DNA from: Ignavibacteria bacterium
GTDB lineage: Bacteria; Bacteroidota; Ignavibacteria; Tepidaquicellales; Tepidaquicellaceae
Reading direction: 5' to 3'
Length of the DNA: 64,000 nt
NCBI GenBank assembly: GCA_019694675.1
Contig: JAIBBK010000003.1
Location: forward strand, 1-64,000
In this document: piece after piece, positions 55,461 through 63,445 of the stretch
Numbering within the stretch: the first letter of the stretch is position 1
Layout: every line of letters begins with the position of its first letter
Notes under the pieces: generated by a model
The model's database searches: none
What the model saw: the letters and a program-made list of their open reading frames with translations, nothing else
What the model was told of the DNA's origin: nothing
Translations under genes and position numbers: made by a program

Positions 55461-55976
55461 ATGAAAATAAGACATCTCTCATTCTGCGCACTGTTCCTGC
55501 TTATTCTTGCAGGAAGAAGTTTTGCGCAGAGCTACAACAATTTCACACTGAACGATCTTGACGGCAACGAAGTGTCGCTCGACAAGCTTGTTGAGAAGGG
55601 GCCTGTTCTCATATCTTTCTGGGCAACATGGTGCGCTCCGTGCAAGGAAGAGATGAAGAAGCTTCAGCCGATATACGAGAAGTATAAAGACAGAGGATTT
55701 ACATATCTTGCCGTGAATCAGGACAATCAAAAGTCGGTTGCAAAGGTCAAGTCATTCATATCTGCAAACAGTTACACTTTCCCGGTTGTTCTCGATCTTG
55801 AGAAGGCAGTCTTTGAAGCTTACGGCGGTATAGGGATGCCGTATTCTCTTCTGATTGACACTGACAAGAACATTGCCTCCAAGCACCTCGGATACATTAC
55901 GGGTGATGAAAAGAAAATAGAGCAGGAAATAATCGATGCTCTTGAGAAAGCCGAATCGGGCAAAGGAAAACAATAA
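55461..55976 (+). CDS. TlpA-family thioredoxin-like protein
   Basis: A 171-residue exported protein (signal peptide MKIRHLSFCALFLLILAGRSFAQ). The thioredoxin fold has the redox motif in 'FWATWCAPCKEEMKKLQPIYEKY' (CAPC) and cis-Pro in 'GGIGMPYSLLIDTD'. It would reduce or isomerise disulfides in the periplasm. It is first of a three-gene cassette with DUF6029 and Omp28 (spacings about 20 bp), whose last member also carries a CxxC. The likely clients are therefore the outer-membrane partners encoded next. Confidence 0.9.
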   Translation: MKIRHLSFCALFLLILAGRSFAQSYNNFTLNDLDGNEVSLDKLVEKGPVLISFWATWCAPCKEEMKKLQPIYEKYKDRGFTYLAVNQDNQKSVAKVKSFISANSYTFPVVLDLEKAVFEAYGGIGMPYSLLIDTDKNIASKHLGYITGDEKKIEQEIIDALEKAESGKGKQ

Positions 55977-55994
55977 CATAAAACTCCGGTCACT

Positions 55995-57659
55995 TTGCAA
56001 ATGAAAATGTTCAGAGGACTTTTGGCGGCGCTGTTCTGTTTAACCGCCGTACAGCTCACACAGGCGCAGTTAAAGCTTAATGTTGAAGCTTCCGTAAGCA
56101 ACCTTTTCAGATACGGAAACGGGTACGAGTATTTCGGAAGCAACAGAGCTACGAAGGAATATTTCGAAGACCTTGCCGAAGCAAGACTGAATGTTAACGG
56201 AGTTACATTCGGACTCAGATATGACATCAGCGATCCCAGGGAATACGGTAGAGACACTATCGGAATTGACAAGCGGTATATTGAATACAAGCATGATATC
56301 GGTATCACGCTTCGTGCGGGAGACTATTATGAGATCATAGGCAGAGGATTATCGCTTAATACATTTGAAGACAGACAGCTTGCATTCGACACCGGAATTG
56401 ACGGTGCAAGAGTGATCTACCAGAAGTCTTTCGGAAAAAAGAATCCCGTGAAGATGAAAGCCCAGGTGCTTGCAGGCGATATCAGCTACGTTGACTATCT
56501 CGACCTCGACAGGGAAGAAAAGTACAAGATCCGAAATGTTTACGGTGAATTTTCTCCCTATAAGTTTCTCACTCTCGGCGCAAGCTATCTGTACTCCGTT
56601 GCCGAACTTCCCGAACAGGGCGAGAATACCATTGTTAAGACGGACCTTCCCGAGTTCGGGCTTTTGCTTAACACATCAGATGTGCAGTGGTACATTTCCT
56701 ACGTGCACAAGTCTGCAAGGGTTTCCCCGAATTCGGTCTATCCGGAAGCATTCACAGGCTTCGGCGACGGGGTTTACTCTTCGCTTTCGTACAGCGCGGG
56801 CGATGTCGGAATCACACTGGATTACAAGAATTACAGGTTTGACATTACTCTGCCTGACAACAGAAGCCCTATCCGGCCGACGCGAGCACTGCCGTATCAG
56901 AATCCCCCGACAGCTCAGAGAGAGCACACATCCACGCTGGTATCGAGATATCCGCATGTTGTTGATTTCAATGACGAGGTGGGAGGACAGGTTGACATTA
57001 TTTATGCAGCAACACCCGATCTCACATTTTTCCTTAACGGCGCAATTGCATCACGGCATTACGAGTACACGGATATTGATACCGGTTCGTCGCTTGTTTA
57101 TCAGAGGGTTGACAGAGGGAGTTCATTCCTGCCCGATCTGAACGATCCCTTTTCCCCTTTCTGGGAAATTTATGCTGAAGGCGAGTATTACATAACTCCC
57201 GAGATCTACGCCAGGATTGCCTTCGACAGGCAGAGCAACACTTTGTACAATCAGCAGAATCCCCTGAACTCGGAGAAGACCATGACTTCCACAATTCCGC
57301 TTGAGTTCAAATACACATTTAAGCAGCTCAATACTCTGAAGCTCATCTTTGAAACTCAGTGGGTAAACAATTCGATCAGGACGGGCAACAAGACATTTAC
57401 GAATCAGCTTGTTTCCCTCAGCTATTCAAGGTCTCCGTATCTTAGCGCAACCGTGGGTTTTGAATTTACAGATGACGAAGAAGAGCCGACAGGCAAGGAT
57501 TCATGGTATATAGGTGAAGTGACGTACAGAATAAATGAATCAAATACCGTGACCGTTTCTTACGGTTCCGAGCGGGGCGGGCTGAGATGCACAAATGGAA
57601 TCTGCAGATTCGTTCAACCGTTTCAGGGATTCAGGCTCGGAGTTGCAACACAATTTTGA
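55995..57659 (+). CDS. DUF6029-family outer-membrane protein
   Basis: A 554-residue exported protein; the signal peptide runs through 'MFRGLLAALFCLTAVQLTQAQ', with starts possible at 55995 or the third codon pair. The rest is rich in amphipathic strands ('FTFGLRYD'-like, 'LKLIFETQWVNNSIRTGNKTFTNQLVSLSYSRSPYLSATVGFEF') and ends in an aromatic residue (ATQF), as a large beta-barrel would. It matches the DUF6029 style found beside TlpA and Omp28 genes in Bacteroidota. Two Cys near the C-terminus (RCTNGICRF) could form a disulfide handled by the adjacent TlpA. The substrate is unknown. Confidence 0.8.
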   Translation: MQMKMFRGLLAALFCLTAVQLTQAQLKLNVEASVSNLFRYGNGYEYFGSNRATKEYFEDLAEARLNVNGVTFGLRYDISDPREYGRDTIGIDKRYIEYKHDIGITLRAGDYYEIIGRGLSLNTFEDRQLAFDTGIDGARVIYQKSFGKKNPVKMKAQVLAGDISYVDYLDLDREEKYKIRNVYGEFSPYKFLTLGASYLYSVAELPEQGENTIVKTDLPEFGLLLNTSDVQWYISYVHKSARVSPNSVYPEAFTGFGDGVYSSLSYSAGDVGITLDYKNYRFDITLPDNRSPIRPTRALPYQNPPTAQREHTSTLVSRYPHVVDFNDEVGGQVDIIYAATPDLTFFLNGAIASRHYEYTDIDTGSSLVYQRVDRGSSFLPDLNDPFSPFWEIYAEGEYYITPEIYARIAFDRQSNTLYNQQNPLNSEKTMTSTIPLEFKYTFKQLNTLKLIFETQWVNNSIRTGNKTFTNQLVSLSYSRSPYLSATVGFEFTDDEEEPTGKDSWYIGEVTYRINESNTVTVSYGSERGGLRCTNGICRFVQPFQGFRLGVATQF

Positions 57660-57679
57660 AAGTAATCAACGTTACTCTT

Positions 57680-58762
57680 ATGAAGTACTTCTGCATTCCG
57701 GCAATGATGATGCTGTCAGCATTATTCATTTCCTGTGAAAGCAACGATGACACCGTATTTCAGCAGACGCCGGTAACTACCGTTCCTCAGCAGATCGAAC
57801 CGCCGGACAATGCAATCCTCTCCACGCTTACACCGCTAATGGACTGGACCGATGTCACTAACGCAGTCGGATACAGACTGCAGATCGCACGGGATGCCGG
57901 CTACACTCAGCTCGTCGCAGACACTGTGGGATTGTCTTCCTCACAGTTCAATGTTCCGGCAGGAATAATGAACGACAGTTCATCCTACGTATGGAGAGTG
58001 AGAGCTTATCTGGACAACGATTCATCGCTATGGTCCTCCTCATTTGCATTCAGCACATTGCTGGAGTCCATCAGCCCCACAAACAAGGTGCTTGTTGAAC
58101 TTTACACAAATACAAGCTGTGTGCCTTGTGTGGATCCGAACAGGTTTCTCGACAGGATCTATCTGAACGAGGGCGTTACGAACAATGACAACTCCGTCAT
58201 TATTCTGCGCGTGCATACAACAATGTTTGCCGGCGATCCGTTTTATCTTTACAACACAACCGACAACGACGCGAGAATGAGCTTCTATCCGGGCACGAAC
58301 ATTTCCAATCCAAGAGGTTATCTTCTCGGAGTTTACATGCTTGCGTATTCTTCTTCAAGCTGGACAAACAAGATCAATGACCAGCTTGCAGGCACAAGGC
58401 CTTTTGCCGTGAAGCTTGTAAACACCTATGACTCTGTATCCCGCTCCGGTTCTGTATCCGTAAGGATAAAGCAGGCAACGGGCGGTTCTTACAGCGACCT
58501 TGTGTACCATTGCGCAGTGTCAGAAAATGATATTGCTTACAGCGCACCTAACGGCGAAACAGTATTTGAAAATACAATGCGTGATCTTATAACGCCGCCG
58601 AACGGACAGCCGTTCAGCATTTCCACCGGGCAGACTAACAGCTACGCATTGAACTACAGTTTGCCTTCAGAGATAAATCAGAATAAGACGGATCTGATCG
58701 TATTCGTTCAGAGAACGAGTACCAAAGATGTCCTTGCGGTAGAGAGAATCAAAGTCAAATGA
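57680..58762 (+). CDS. Omp28-related lipoprotein with thioredoxin-like domain
   Basis: A 360-residue protein; ATG 57680 (MKYFCIPAMMMLSALFISCES) gives a lipoprotein signal with the acylated Cys at residue 19. A fibronectin-III-like domain follows ('PPDNAILSTLTPLMDWTDVTNAVGYRLQIARD'). Then comes the Omp28 thioredoxin-like domain with 'VLVELYTNTSCVPCVDPNRFLDRIY' (CVPC). It starts 20 bp after the DUF6029 stop and is followed by a strong terminator, so it closes the cassette. It would sit on the outer membrane and could exchange disulfides with TlpA. Confidence 0.87.
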   Translation: MKYFCIPAMMMLSALFISCESNDDTVFQQTPVTTVPQQIEPPDNAILSTLTPLMDWTDVTNAVGYRLQIARDAGYTQLVADTVGLSSSQFNVPAGIMNDSSSYVWRVRAYLDNDSSLWSSSFAFSTLLESISPTNKVLVELYTNTSCVPCVDPNRFLDRIYLNEGVTNNDNSVIILRVHTTMFAGDPFYLYNTTDNDARMSFYPGTNISNPRGYLLGVYMLAYSSSSWTNKINDQLAGTRPFAVKLVNTYDSVSRSGSVSVRIKQATGGSYSDLVYHCAVSENDIAYSAPNGETVFENTMRDLITPPNGQPFSISTGQTNSYALNYSLPSEINQNKTDLIVFVQRTSTKDVLAVERIKVK

Positions 58763-58790
58763 GAAGCTGAGAAGCAGAGGAAACTGGTGA

Positions 58791-58824
58791 AGCCGGATCA
58801 CGTTATTCTGATCCGGCTTTTTTT
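58791..58824 (+). terminator. Rho-independent terminator after the Omp28 gene
   Basis: AGCCGGATCA (58791-58800) pairs perfectly with TGATCCGGCT (58809-58818) across an 8-nt loop and is followed by seven T. It ends the tlpA-DUF6029-omp28 transcription unit. Confidence 0.95.
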
Positions 58825-58862
58825 ATGTGCCATCAAAGACCCGGAGATTGGACAGAATTTCT

Positions 58863-59642
58863 TCACCTGCTATCCTGAACAAATCTTGCAACTCTTATAA
58901 TTACCGGCCTCGGAAATAATCTCACGCAAAATACAAGAAATTTGTTAAGCAATCCGGGAACTGCCACTGCCTTCCCGTTCATCATCGCTCTTACGCCGTA
59001 AGCTGCTACTTCCTTTGAGTCAGGAAGTTTTCTTCCCTTCACCAGCCTGCTTTCTTCAATGCCTGCGGCTGACTGAAATCCGGTCTTTGTAGGCCCAGGA
59101 CACAGCGCAGTAACAGTCACATTCTTGTCTTTCAGTTCATTGCCGATTGCTTCGGAGAAACTCAGGACGTATGCCTTTGATGCATAATACAGCGCCATCA
59201 TTGGACCTGGCTGAAAAGCCGCTGTGGATGCGACATTCATTATCTTTCCACCTCCCCTTTCAAGCATGTCCTTCAGGAACAGTTTTGTAAGATGTGTGAG
59301 TGTTACAATATTAAGGTTCAGCATCCCGGCTTCTGCGCTCCAGTCTGTTTTGCTGAATTCGCCGTAAACTCCAAACGCGGCATTGTTGATGAGGTAGTCA
59401 ACCGTAAGTCCTCTTGAATGAACTTCCTTATGGACTGTTATTGCAGATTCAACCTGCGACAAGTCAGCTGCAATTATGTTCACACTGACATTGTACTTTC
59501 CGCTGAGCCTTACCTGCTCTTCACGGAGCTTATCGCTGTTGCGGGCAATGAGGATCAGATCCACGCCGTCGCTTGCAAGCAATTCTGCAATGTCGAGTCC
59601 AATGCCGCCCGAAGCGCCGGTTACCAGCGCAGTCTTATTCAT
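58863..59642 (-). CDS. Short-chain dehydrogenase/reductase (DltE-like)
   Basis: A 259-residue SDR. The start at 59642 (MNKTALVTGASGGIG) is preferred to an upstream in-frame codon at 59669 because the cofactor motif begins directly. It shows 'LVTGASGGIGLDIAELL', 'NNAAFGVYGEF', Ser in 'NVASTAAFQPG' and 'YYASKAYVLSFSEAIGNEL', then 'TALCPGPTKTGFQ'. The C-terminal tail ('LLNKFLVFCVRLFPRPVIIRVARFVQ') is hydrophobic and may touch the membrane. The substrate is unknown. Confidence 0.87.
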   Translation of the reverse strand: MNKTALVTGASGGIGLDIAELLASDGVDLILIARNSDKLREEQVRLSGKYNVSVNIIAADLSQVESAITVHKEVHSRGLTVDYLINNAAFGVYGEFSKTDWSAEAGMLNLNIVTLTHLTKLFLKDMLERGGGKIMNVASTAAFQPGPMMALYYASKAYVLSFSEAIGNELKDKNVTVTALCPGPTKTGFQSAAGIEESRLVKGRKLPDSKEVAAYGVRAMMNGKAVAVPGLLNKFLVFCVRLFPRPVIIRVARFVQDSR

Positions 59643-59699
59643 ATGACATTGTATAAGTTTTAACCGCACACAAAGTGGCAGGAGCTTTCGGCAATTGGC

Positions 59700-60323
59700 T
59701 TATCCCGGAATTTTGAAATAGTCTTTGATGCCGACAAGAATATTCTGCACTGCAAATGCTGCGAGTATCAGTCCCATGATCTTACTGATAACAAGTATGC
59801 CTGTATCGCCGATCTTGTTCTGCACAATTCTGGCGGCGAGCAGAAGAAGACACGTAGCCGCGATCACCAGCAATACAATAACAGATGTGGTTGCCTGTTG
59901 TACAATTGTGTATGTGTAATTGTCTGTCAGCAGAACCACGGAGAGTATTGCCCCGGGCGAGGCGATCGAAGGCATTGCTATTGGAAAAACAGTTACGTTA
60001 TTGTAATCCTTTATCAAATGTTTTTCCGATTCGGGCTTCCCCTCGCCGAAGATCATAGAAAGTGAAAAGATGAAGAGTATCAGCCCGCCGGCGATCTGAA
60101 ATGCGGGAAGAGTGATCTCCATTTCTTCCATTACGAATTGTCCAGCGACTATGAAGAACAGCAGGATGAAGAAAGCGATCATGCATGATCTGATTGCTAC
60201 CTTCTTCTTTGTATCGTTGTCGAAGTTCTTAGTGGCCTCCAAAAAAACGGGCACTGATCCTATCGGGTCAATAACAGCGAATATGAAGAGAAATGTCTGA
60301 AAGAGGTCAGCGAATGTCTCCAT
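59700..60323 (-). CDS. MarC-family integral membrane protein
   Basis: A 207-residue protein with six hydrophobic helices and the MarC (UPF0056) signature: 'FLFIFAVIDPIGSVPVFL', 'FQIAGGLILFIFSLSMIFG' and 'VFPIAMPSIASPGAILSVVLLTD'. The role of the family is unknown; early links to multidrug resistance were not upheld. It lies between an SDR gene and a hypothetical secreted protein, all on the - strand. Confidence 0.9.
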   Translation of the reverse strand: METFADLFQTFLFIFAVIDPIGSVPVFLEATKNFDNDTKKKVAIRSCMIAFFILLFFIVAGQFVMEEMEITLPAFQIAGGLILFIFSLSMIFGEGKPESEKHLIKDYNNVTVFPIAMPSIASPGAILSVVLLTDNYTYTIVQQATTSVIVLLVIAATCLLLLAARIVQNKIGDTGILVISKIMGLILAAFAVQNILVGIKDYFKIPG

Positions 60324-60375
60324 GGAATTCGTTTTCTTTACAGCAGATATTGCTCAGTCAACTTGCATATCTCAT

Positions 60376-60927
60376 TCATTGCAGGATCTTGATTCCGATT
60401 AACAGCATTTCAAGATCATCGGAAATCAGATCCCATTTGTTTGCGGCACATACTGCTATTATCAGAAGATCGCTATTTTCTGACTTTAGTTCTCTGAACC
60501 GAAAGACAATGAGTCTTACATTCTCTTTGGTCATCAGAGTGTCACATACTTTTGCATAATGTCCGTCAATCATTCTCTCTCCGGTTTCCTTGCAGTTAAG
60601 TATGATCTCAGCATCACGTTCAAGCAAACCGGCCGGCAATGCCGAGACAAACAATTCCTCCTTTGAATCCTCCCCGTCATTGAAGATAAGCGCTCCCATA
60701 GGAAAATCTCTGTCGCTCACTTTCTCCCAGTTCTCAAGTATCGGAAAACGGATCCCGTAGATATCGGCATAATTGTTCGAATCACCGTCTTCAACAGAGT
60801 CTGCTTTGGCTGAATACTTTTCTGCGCTTCCAGCGGCAATGCATTGTTCTTTAAAGATCGGTTCGGACCTGCCGGGAACATTCGAAAGCATTACAGGAAA
60901 CATCAGCATAAGAAAGACTTTGCACAT
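60376..60927 (-). CDS. Hypothetical secreted protein
   Basis: The ATG at 60927 (MCKVFLMLMFPVMLSNVPGRSE) is chosen because it begins just after the stop of the preceding decarboxylase gene; upstream in-frame starts would overlap that gene by up to 26 bp. The 183-residue product has a signal peptide. It then carries a compact domain, 'YGIRFPILENWEKVSDRDFPMGALIFNDG ... LLERDAEIILNCKETGERM', faintly like PsbP/DcrB-type small periplasmic folds. That similarity is weak and I assign no function. It is probably cotranscribed with the decarboxylase. Confidence 0.65.
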   Translation of the reverse strand: MCKVFLMLMFPVMLSNVPGRSEPIFKEQCIAAGSAEKYSAKADSVEDGDSNNYADIYGIRFPILENWEKVSDRDFPMGALIFNDGEDSKEELFVSALPAGLLERDAEIILNCKETGERMIDGHYAKVCDTLMTKENVRLIVFRFRELKSENSDLLIIAVCAANKWDLISDDLEMLLIGIKILQ

Positions 60928-60928
60928 A

Positions 60929-61969
60929 CTAACGCACATTCTTCTCACCTGCATTCTTCTGATTTATAGTGAGGGAATCAATGGACAGGAACTCTGCCGC
61001 ATTCCTCCACAGAAGTTTCTCCATCAGATCCGCATCAGAGGGGAAAGTGGCTTCGATCAGTTTTCCCGGCATATGTTCACCGAGAGGAAAGGGATAATCT
61101 GAACCGAGGACAATCTTATCACTGCCTGCAAGGTCTGTAATATATTTCAGTGCATTTGAATCGTGCACAAGTGAATCAAGCCAGAACCTGCCAAGGTAAT
61201 CACGCGGGTTCACTTTGTTGTCAATTGCCACAAGGTCGGGCCTGACCTTGAAGCCGTGTTCAATTCTCCCCAATGTGAACGGAAAAGATCCCCCGCCGTG
61301 TGCGAAACATACTTTGAGCCGCGGAAACTTCTCAAATATTCCTCCGAAGATCATTGAGCAAACGGCAAGCGATGTTTCGGCAGGCATCCCAACAAGCCAA
61401 GGGAGCCAGTATTTCTGCATCTTCTCTTTGCCCATCATATCCCACGGATGAACAAACACTGCCGCTTTCAAATCTTCAGCGGCTTCGTAGAACGGGTAAA
61501 GATTCTCATTATCAAGATTCCAGTCATTGATGTGAGAACCTATCTCGATACCTTTGAGTCCAAGCTGATTCACACATCGTTCCAGTTCCTTTACGGACAG
61601 CTCAGGTGATTGAAGAGGAACAGTTCCAAGTCCCTCAAACCTGTCTGGCGCATTGTTAACGGCTTCGGCAATATGGTCATTCAAATATCTGCTCAGATCA
61701 AAAGTGTCTTCAGGCTTTGCCCAATAGCTGAACATAACAGGAACTGTTGAAAGTACCTGTGTTGTAACACCTGCGGCATCACATTCCGCGATTCGTTCTT
61801 CTGTGTCCCAGCAGTTGGATTTGATCTCTCTGAAGACTTTTCCGTCAATCATCATTTTTGCACAGCACGGTTTGTAATGGTCGAGCTGAACAAATCCGCC
61901 GTAGCCATAGCGCTCTTTGAGATCCGGCCAGTCCCTGGGAAGAATGTGAGTATGTATGTCTATTTTCAA
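60929..61969 (-). CDS. 2-amino-3-carboxymuconate-6-semialdehyde decarboxylase (ACMSD)
   Basis: A 346-residue amidohydrolase-superfamily enzyme that decarboxylates ACMS to 2-aminomuconate semialdehyde. Zinc and catalytic residues are visible in 'KIDIHTHILP' (HxH), 'AVFVHPWDMMG' (His), 'VCFAHGGGSFPFTLGR' (His) and 'VLGSDYPFPLG' (Asp). Length and the 'ERYGYGGFVQLDH' opening fit bacterial ACMSD. It follows the 3-hydroxyanthranilate dioxygenase gene after 194 bp, which supplies its substrate. Confidence 0.92.
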   Translation of the reverse strand: MKIDIHTHILPRDWPDLKERYGYGGFVQLDHYKPCCAKMMIDGKVFREIKSNCWDTEERIAECDAAGVTTQVLSTVPVMFSYWAKPEDTFDLSRYLNDHIAEAVNNAPDRFEGLGTVPLQSPELSVKELERCVNQLGLKGIEIGSHINDWNLDNENLYPFYEAAEDLKAAVFVHPWDMMGKEKMQKYWLPWLVGMPAETSLAVCSMIFGGIFEKFPRLKVCFAHGGGSFPFTLGRIEHGFKVRPDLVAIDNKVNPRDYLGRFWLDSLVHDSNALKYITDLAGSDKIVLGSDYPFPLGEHMPGKLIEATFPSDADLMEKLLWRNAAEFLSIDSLTINQKNAGEKNVR

Positions 61970-62163
61970 ATGTATGTCAGATTTATTGGAAGATCGTCAG
62001 AGCTGGTCAATAACATCGTTGACAGTTTCCTTTATCGTAAACTTATGCTGTAAGTCACAACTGATCAGCTTCTTATGAACGAAGGACTCTGATGTCAATG
62101 ATCTGCCCGGCAGATAATTGAACGCAGGGATAAGACCGTGCGCACTTATTCAGTCAGATATTC

Positions 62164-62679
62164 TCAGTTTAGTTTCGGCGGAGGCTGCATGACGTGCCCG
62201 CACTTACTGCAGGTTCTGAGTTCATCGGAATTGTAGAACTCCTCAAGGAGCGGAGGAAGCTGTGTTACAATATTGGTTAGTGCAAAAAACTTCTCATGCA
62301 ATTTGTTGCCGCACTTCTCGCAGTACCACTGAAATCCGTCAAGTTCAGTGTCCGTTCGCTTTCTCTCTATCACAAGGCCTACAGTATTCGCCGGCCTCCT
62401 CGGTGAGTGTGGAGTTTTCGGAGGAACGTAGAAGATCTCGCCTTCTCTGATGTCATATATTTTCTGCTCGCCGTTTTCAACAATTCCGACCTGGATGTCG
62501 CCTTCAAGCTGATAGAAAAATTCAGGGCCGTCCTGGAAATGATAGTCCTTTCTTGAATTCGGTCCGCCCACAACCATGACAATAAAGTCACCGTCGTAAA
62601 CGCATTTGTTGCCTACGGGCGGCTTCATAAGGTGGCGGTTCTCTTCAATCCACTTCTTGAAATTAATTGGCGGAAGCAT
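62164..62679 (-). CDS. 3-hydroxyanthranilate 3,4-dioxygenase
   Basis: A 171-residue cupin enzyme that opens the ring of 3-hydroxyanthranilate to give ACMS. The iron ligands are in 'DYHFQDGPEFFYQLEGD' (His, Glu) and 'PPKTPHSPRRPANT' (His), with substrate-binding Arg residues nearby. The C-terminal tail has two CxxC pairs ('YCEKCGNKLHE', 'TCSKCGHVM'), the rubredoxin-like second iron site known in bacterial forms. It lies between the RidA and ACMSD genes on the same strand. Confidence 0.93.
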   Translation of the reverse strand: MLPPINFKKWIEENRHLMKPPVGNKCVYDGDFIVMVVGGPNSRKDYHFQDGPEFFYQLEGDIQVGIVENGEQKIYDIREGEIFYVPPKTPHSPRRPANTVGLVIERKRTDTELDGFQWYCEKCGNKLHEKFFALTNIVTQLPPLLEEFYNSDELRTCSKCGHVMQPPPKLN

Positions 62680-62901
62680 ACTGATCTCCTGTATTTGAAT
62701 TTTGAATTTGCGCTAACTTAGCTATGAAGCCGAACAGTTGAAAGTTAAAAAGTTTGCGAGAATAAACTCCCGGCACACAGCAGAGATGCTTACTCCACAC
62801 AATGTCCGGCTTTGCAGACAGAGAAGCACAGGCTCTTGACGATCCCGCACAGACCCCCGGGCAAAGTTCCTCACTGTCAGAGAACATGCTGATTAAGACG
62901 T
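62680..62901. other. Spacer between RidA-like gene and dioxygenase gene
   Basis: No gene or clear signal is seen in these 222 bp. It should hold at least a ribosome-binding site and possibly a promoter for the dioxygenase gene on the - strand. Confidence 0.35.
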
Positions 62902-63312
62902 TCACTCGCCGGGTATCACTGCTTCGGCTTCTATTTCAACAAGCATTTCTGGATCAACAAGTGCGCTGATTCCTATGAGAGTCTGAGCAGGTTTGATCTC
63001 ACGGAAGAATTCACCGTGTGCCTTTGCAACTTCCTCGAATCTGCTCATGTCCGTAAGATAGACCCTCACTCTTACAACATCTTCCAGCTTCGAACCCGCC
63101 TGCTGAAGGACCCCTGAGATCTTCTTAATGATCGTTACTGTTTGCAGATATGCATCTCCAACGCCTGCAAGCTTTCCATCCACAATGGCGGTAGTGCCGG
63201 AAACAAGTATCCTGTCTCCGAATTTGACAGCCCTGCTGTAACCGACTTTCTCTTCCCAGATCACGCCTGAAGAATACTTCGTAATTTCCTTCATCAGATT
63301 TTTTTGCGCCAA
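62902..63312 (-). CDS. RidA/YjgF-family protein, candidate 2-aminomuconate deaminase
   Basis: A 136-residue protein of the RidA (Rid/YER057c/UK114) fold: 'YSRAVKFGDRILVSGTTAIV', 'QTVTIIKKISGVLQQAGSKLEDVVRVRVYLTDM' and 'AQTLIGISALVDPEMLVEIEAEAVIPG'. General RidA proteins deaminate reactive enamines; the 2-aminomuconate deaminase of 3-hydroxyanthranilate catabolism belongs to the same superfamily. The neighbours (dioxygenase, ACMSD) favour the latter role, but the RidA catalytic Arg pattern is not decisive here. Confidence 0.85.
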   Translation of the reverse strand: MAQKNLMKEITKYSSGVIWEEKVGYSRAVKFGDRILVSGTTAIVDGKLAGVGDAYLQTVTIIKKISGVLQQAGSKLEDVVRVRVYLTDMSRFEEVAKAHGEFFREIKPAQTLIGISALVDPEMLVEIEAEAVIPGE

Positions 63313-63386
63313 TATATTCCCTGAAGCCGAACAAAAACATGCATGACTAAGTGACCTTTAGTCCGGTTTGCGGCCGCTCATCAATG

Positions 63387-63417
63387 AAAAAGGGATTGCC
63401 CTGAAAGGACAACCCCT
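63387..63417 (-). terminator. Rho-independent terminator after the cytochrome gene
   Basis: On the - strand AGGGGTTGTCC pairs with GGGCAATCCCT (one G-A and one C-G shift) across TTTCA and is followed by a T-run. It lies about 30 bp downstream of the stop at 63446 and separates the cytochrome gene from the RidA gene. Confidence 0.75.
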
Positions 63418-63445
63418 GTTATGTGTTCAGATCATCTTTGATGAA

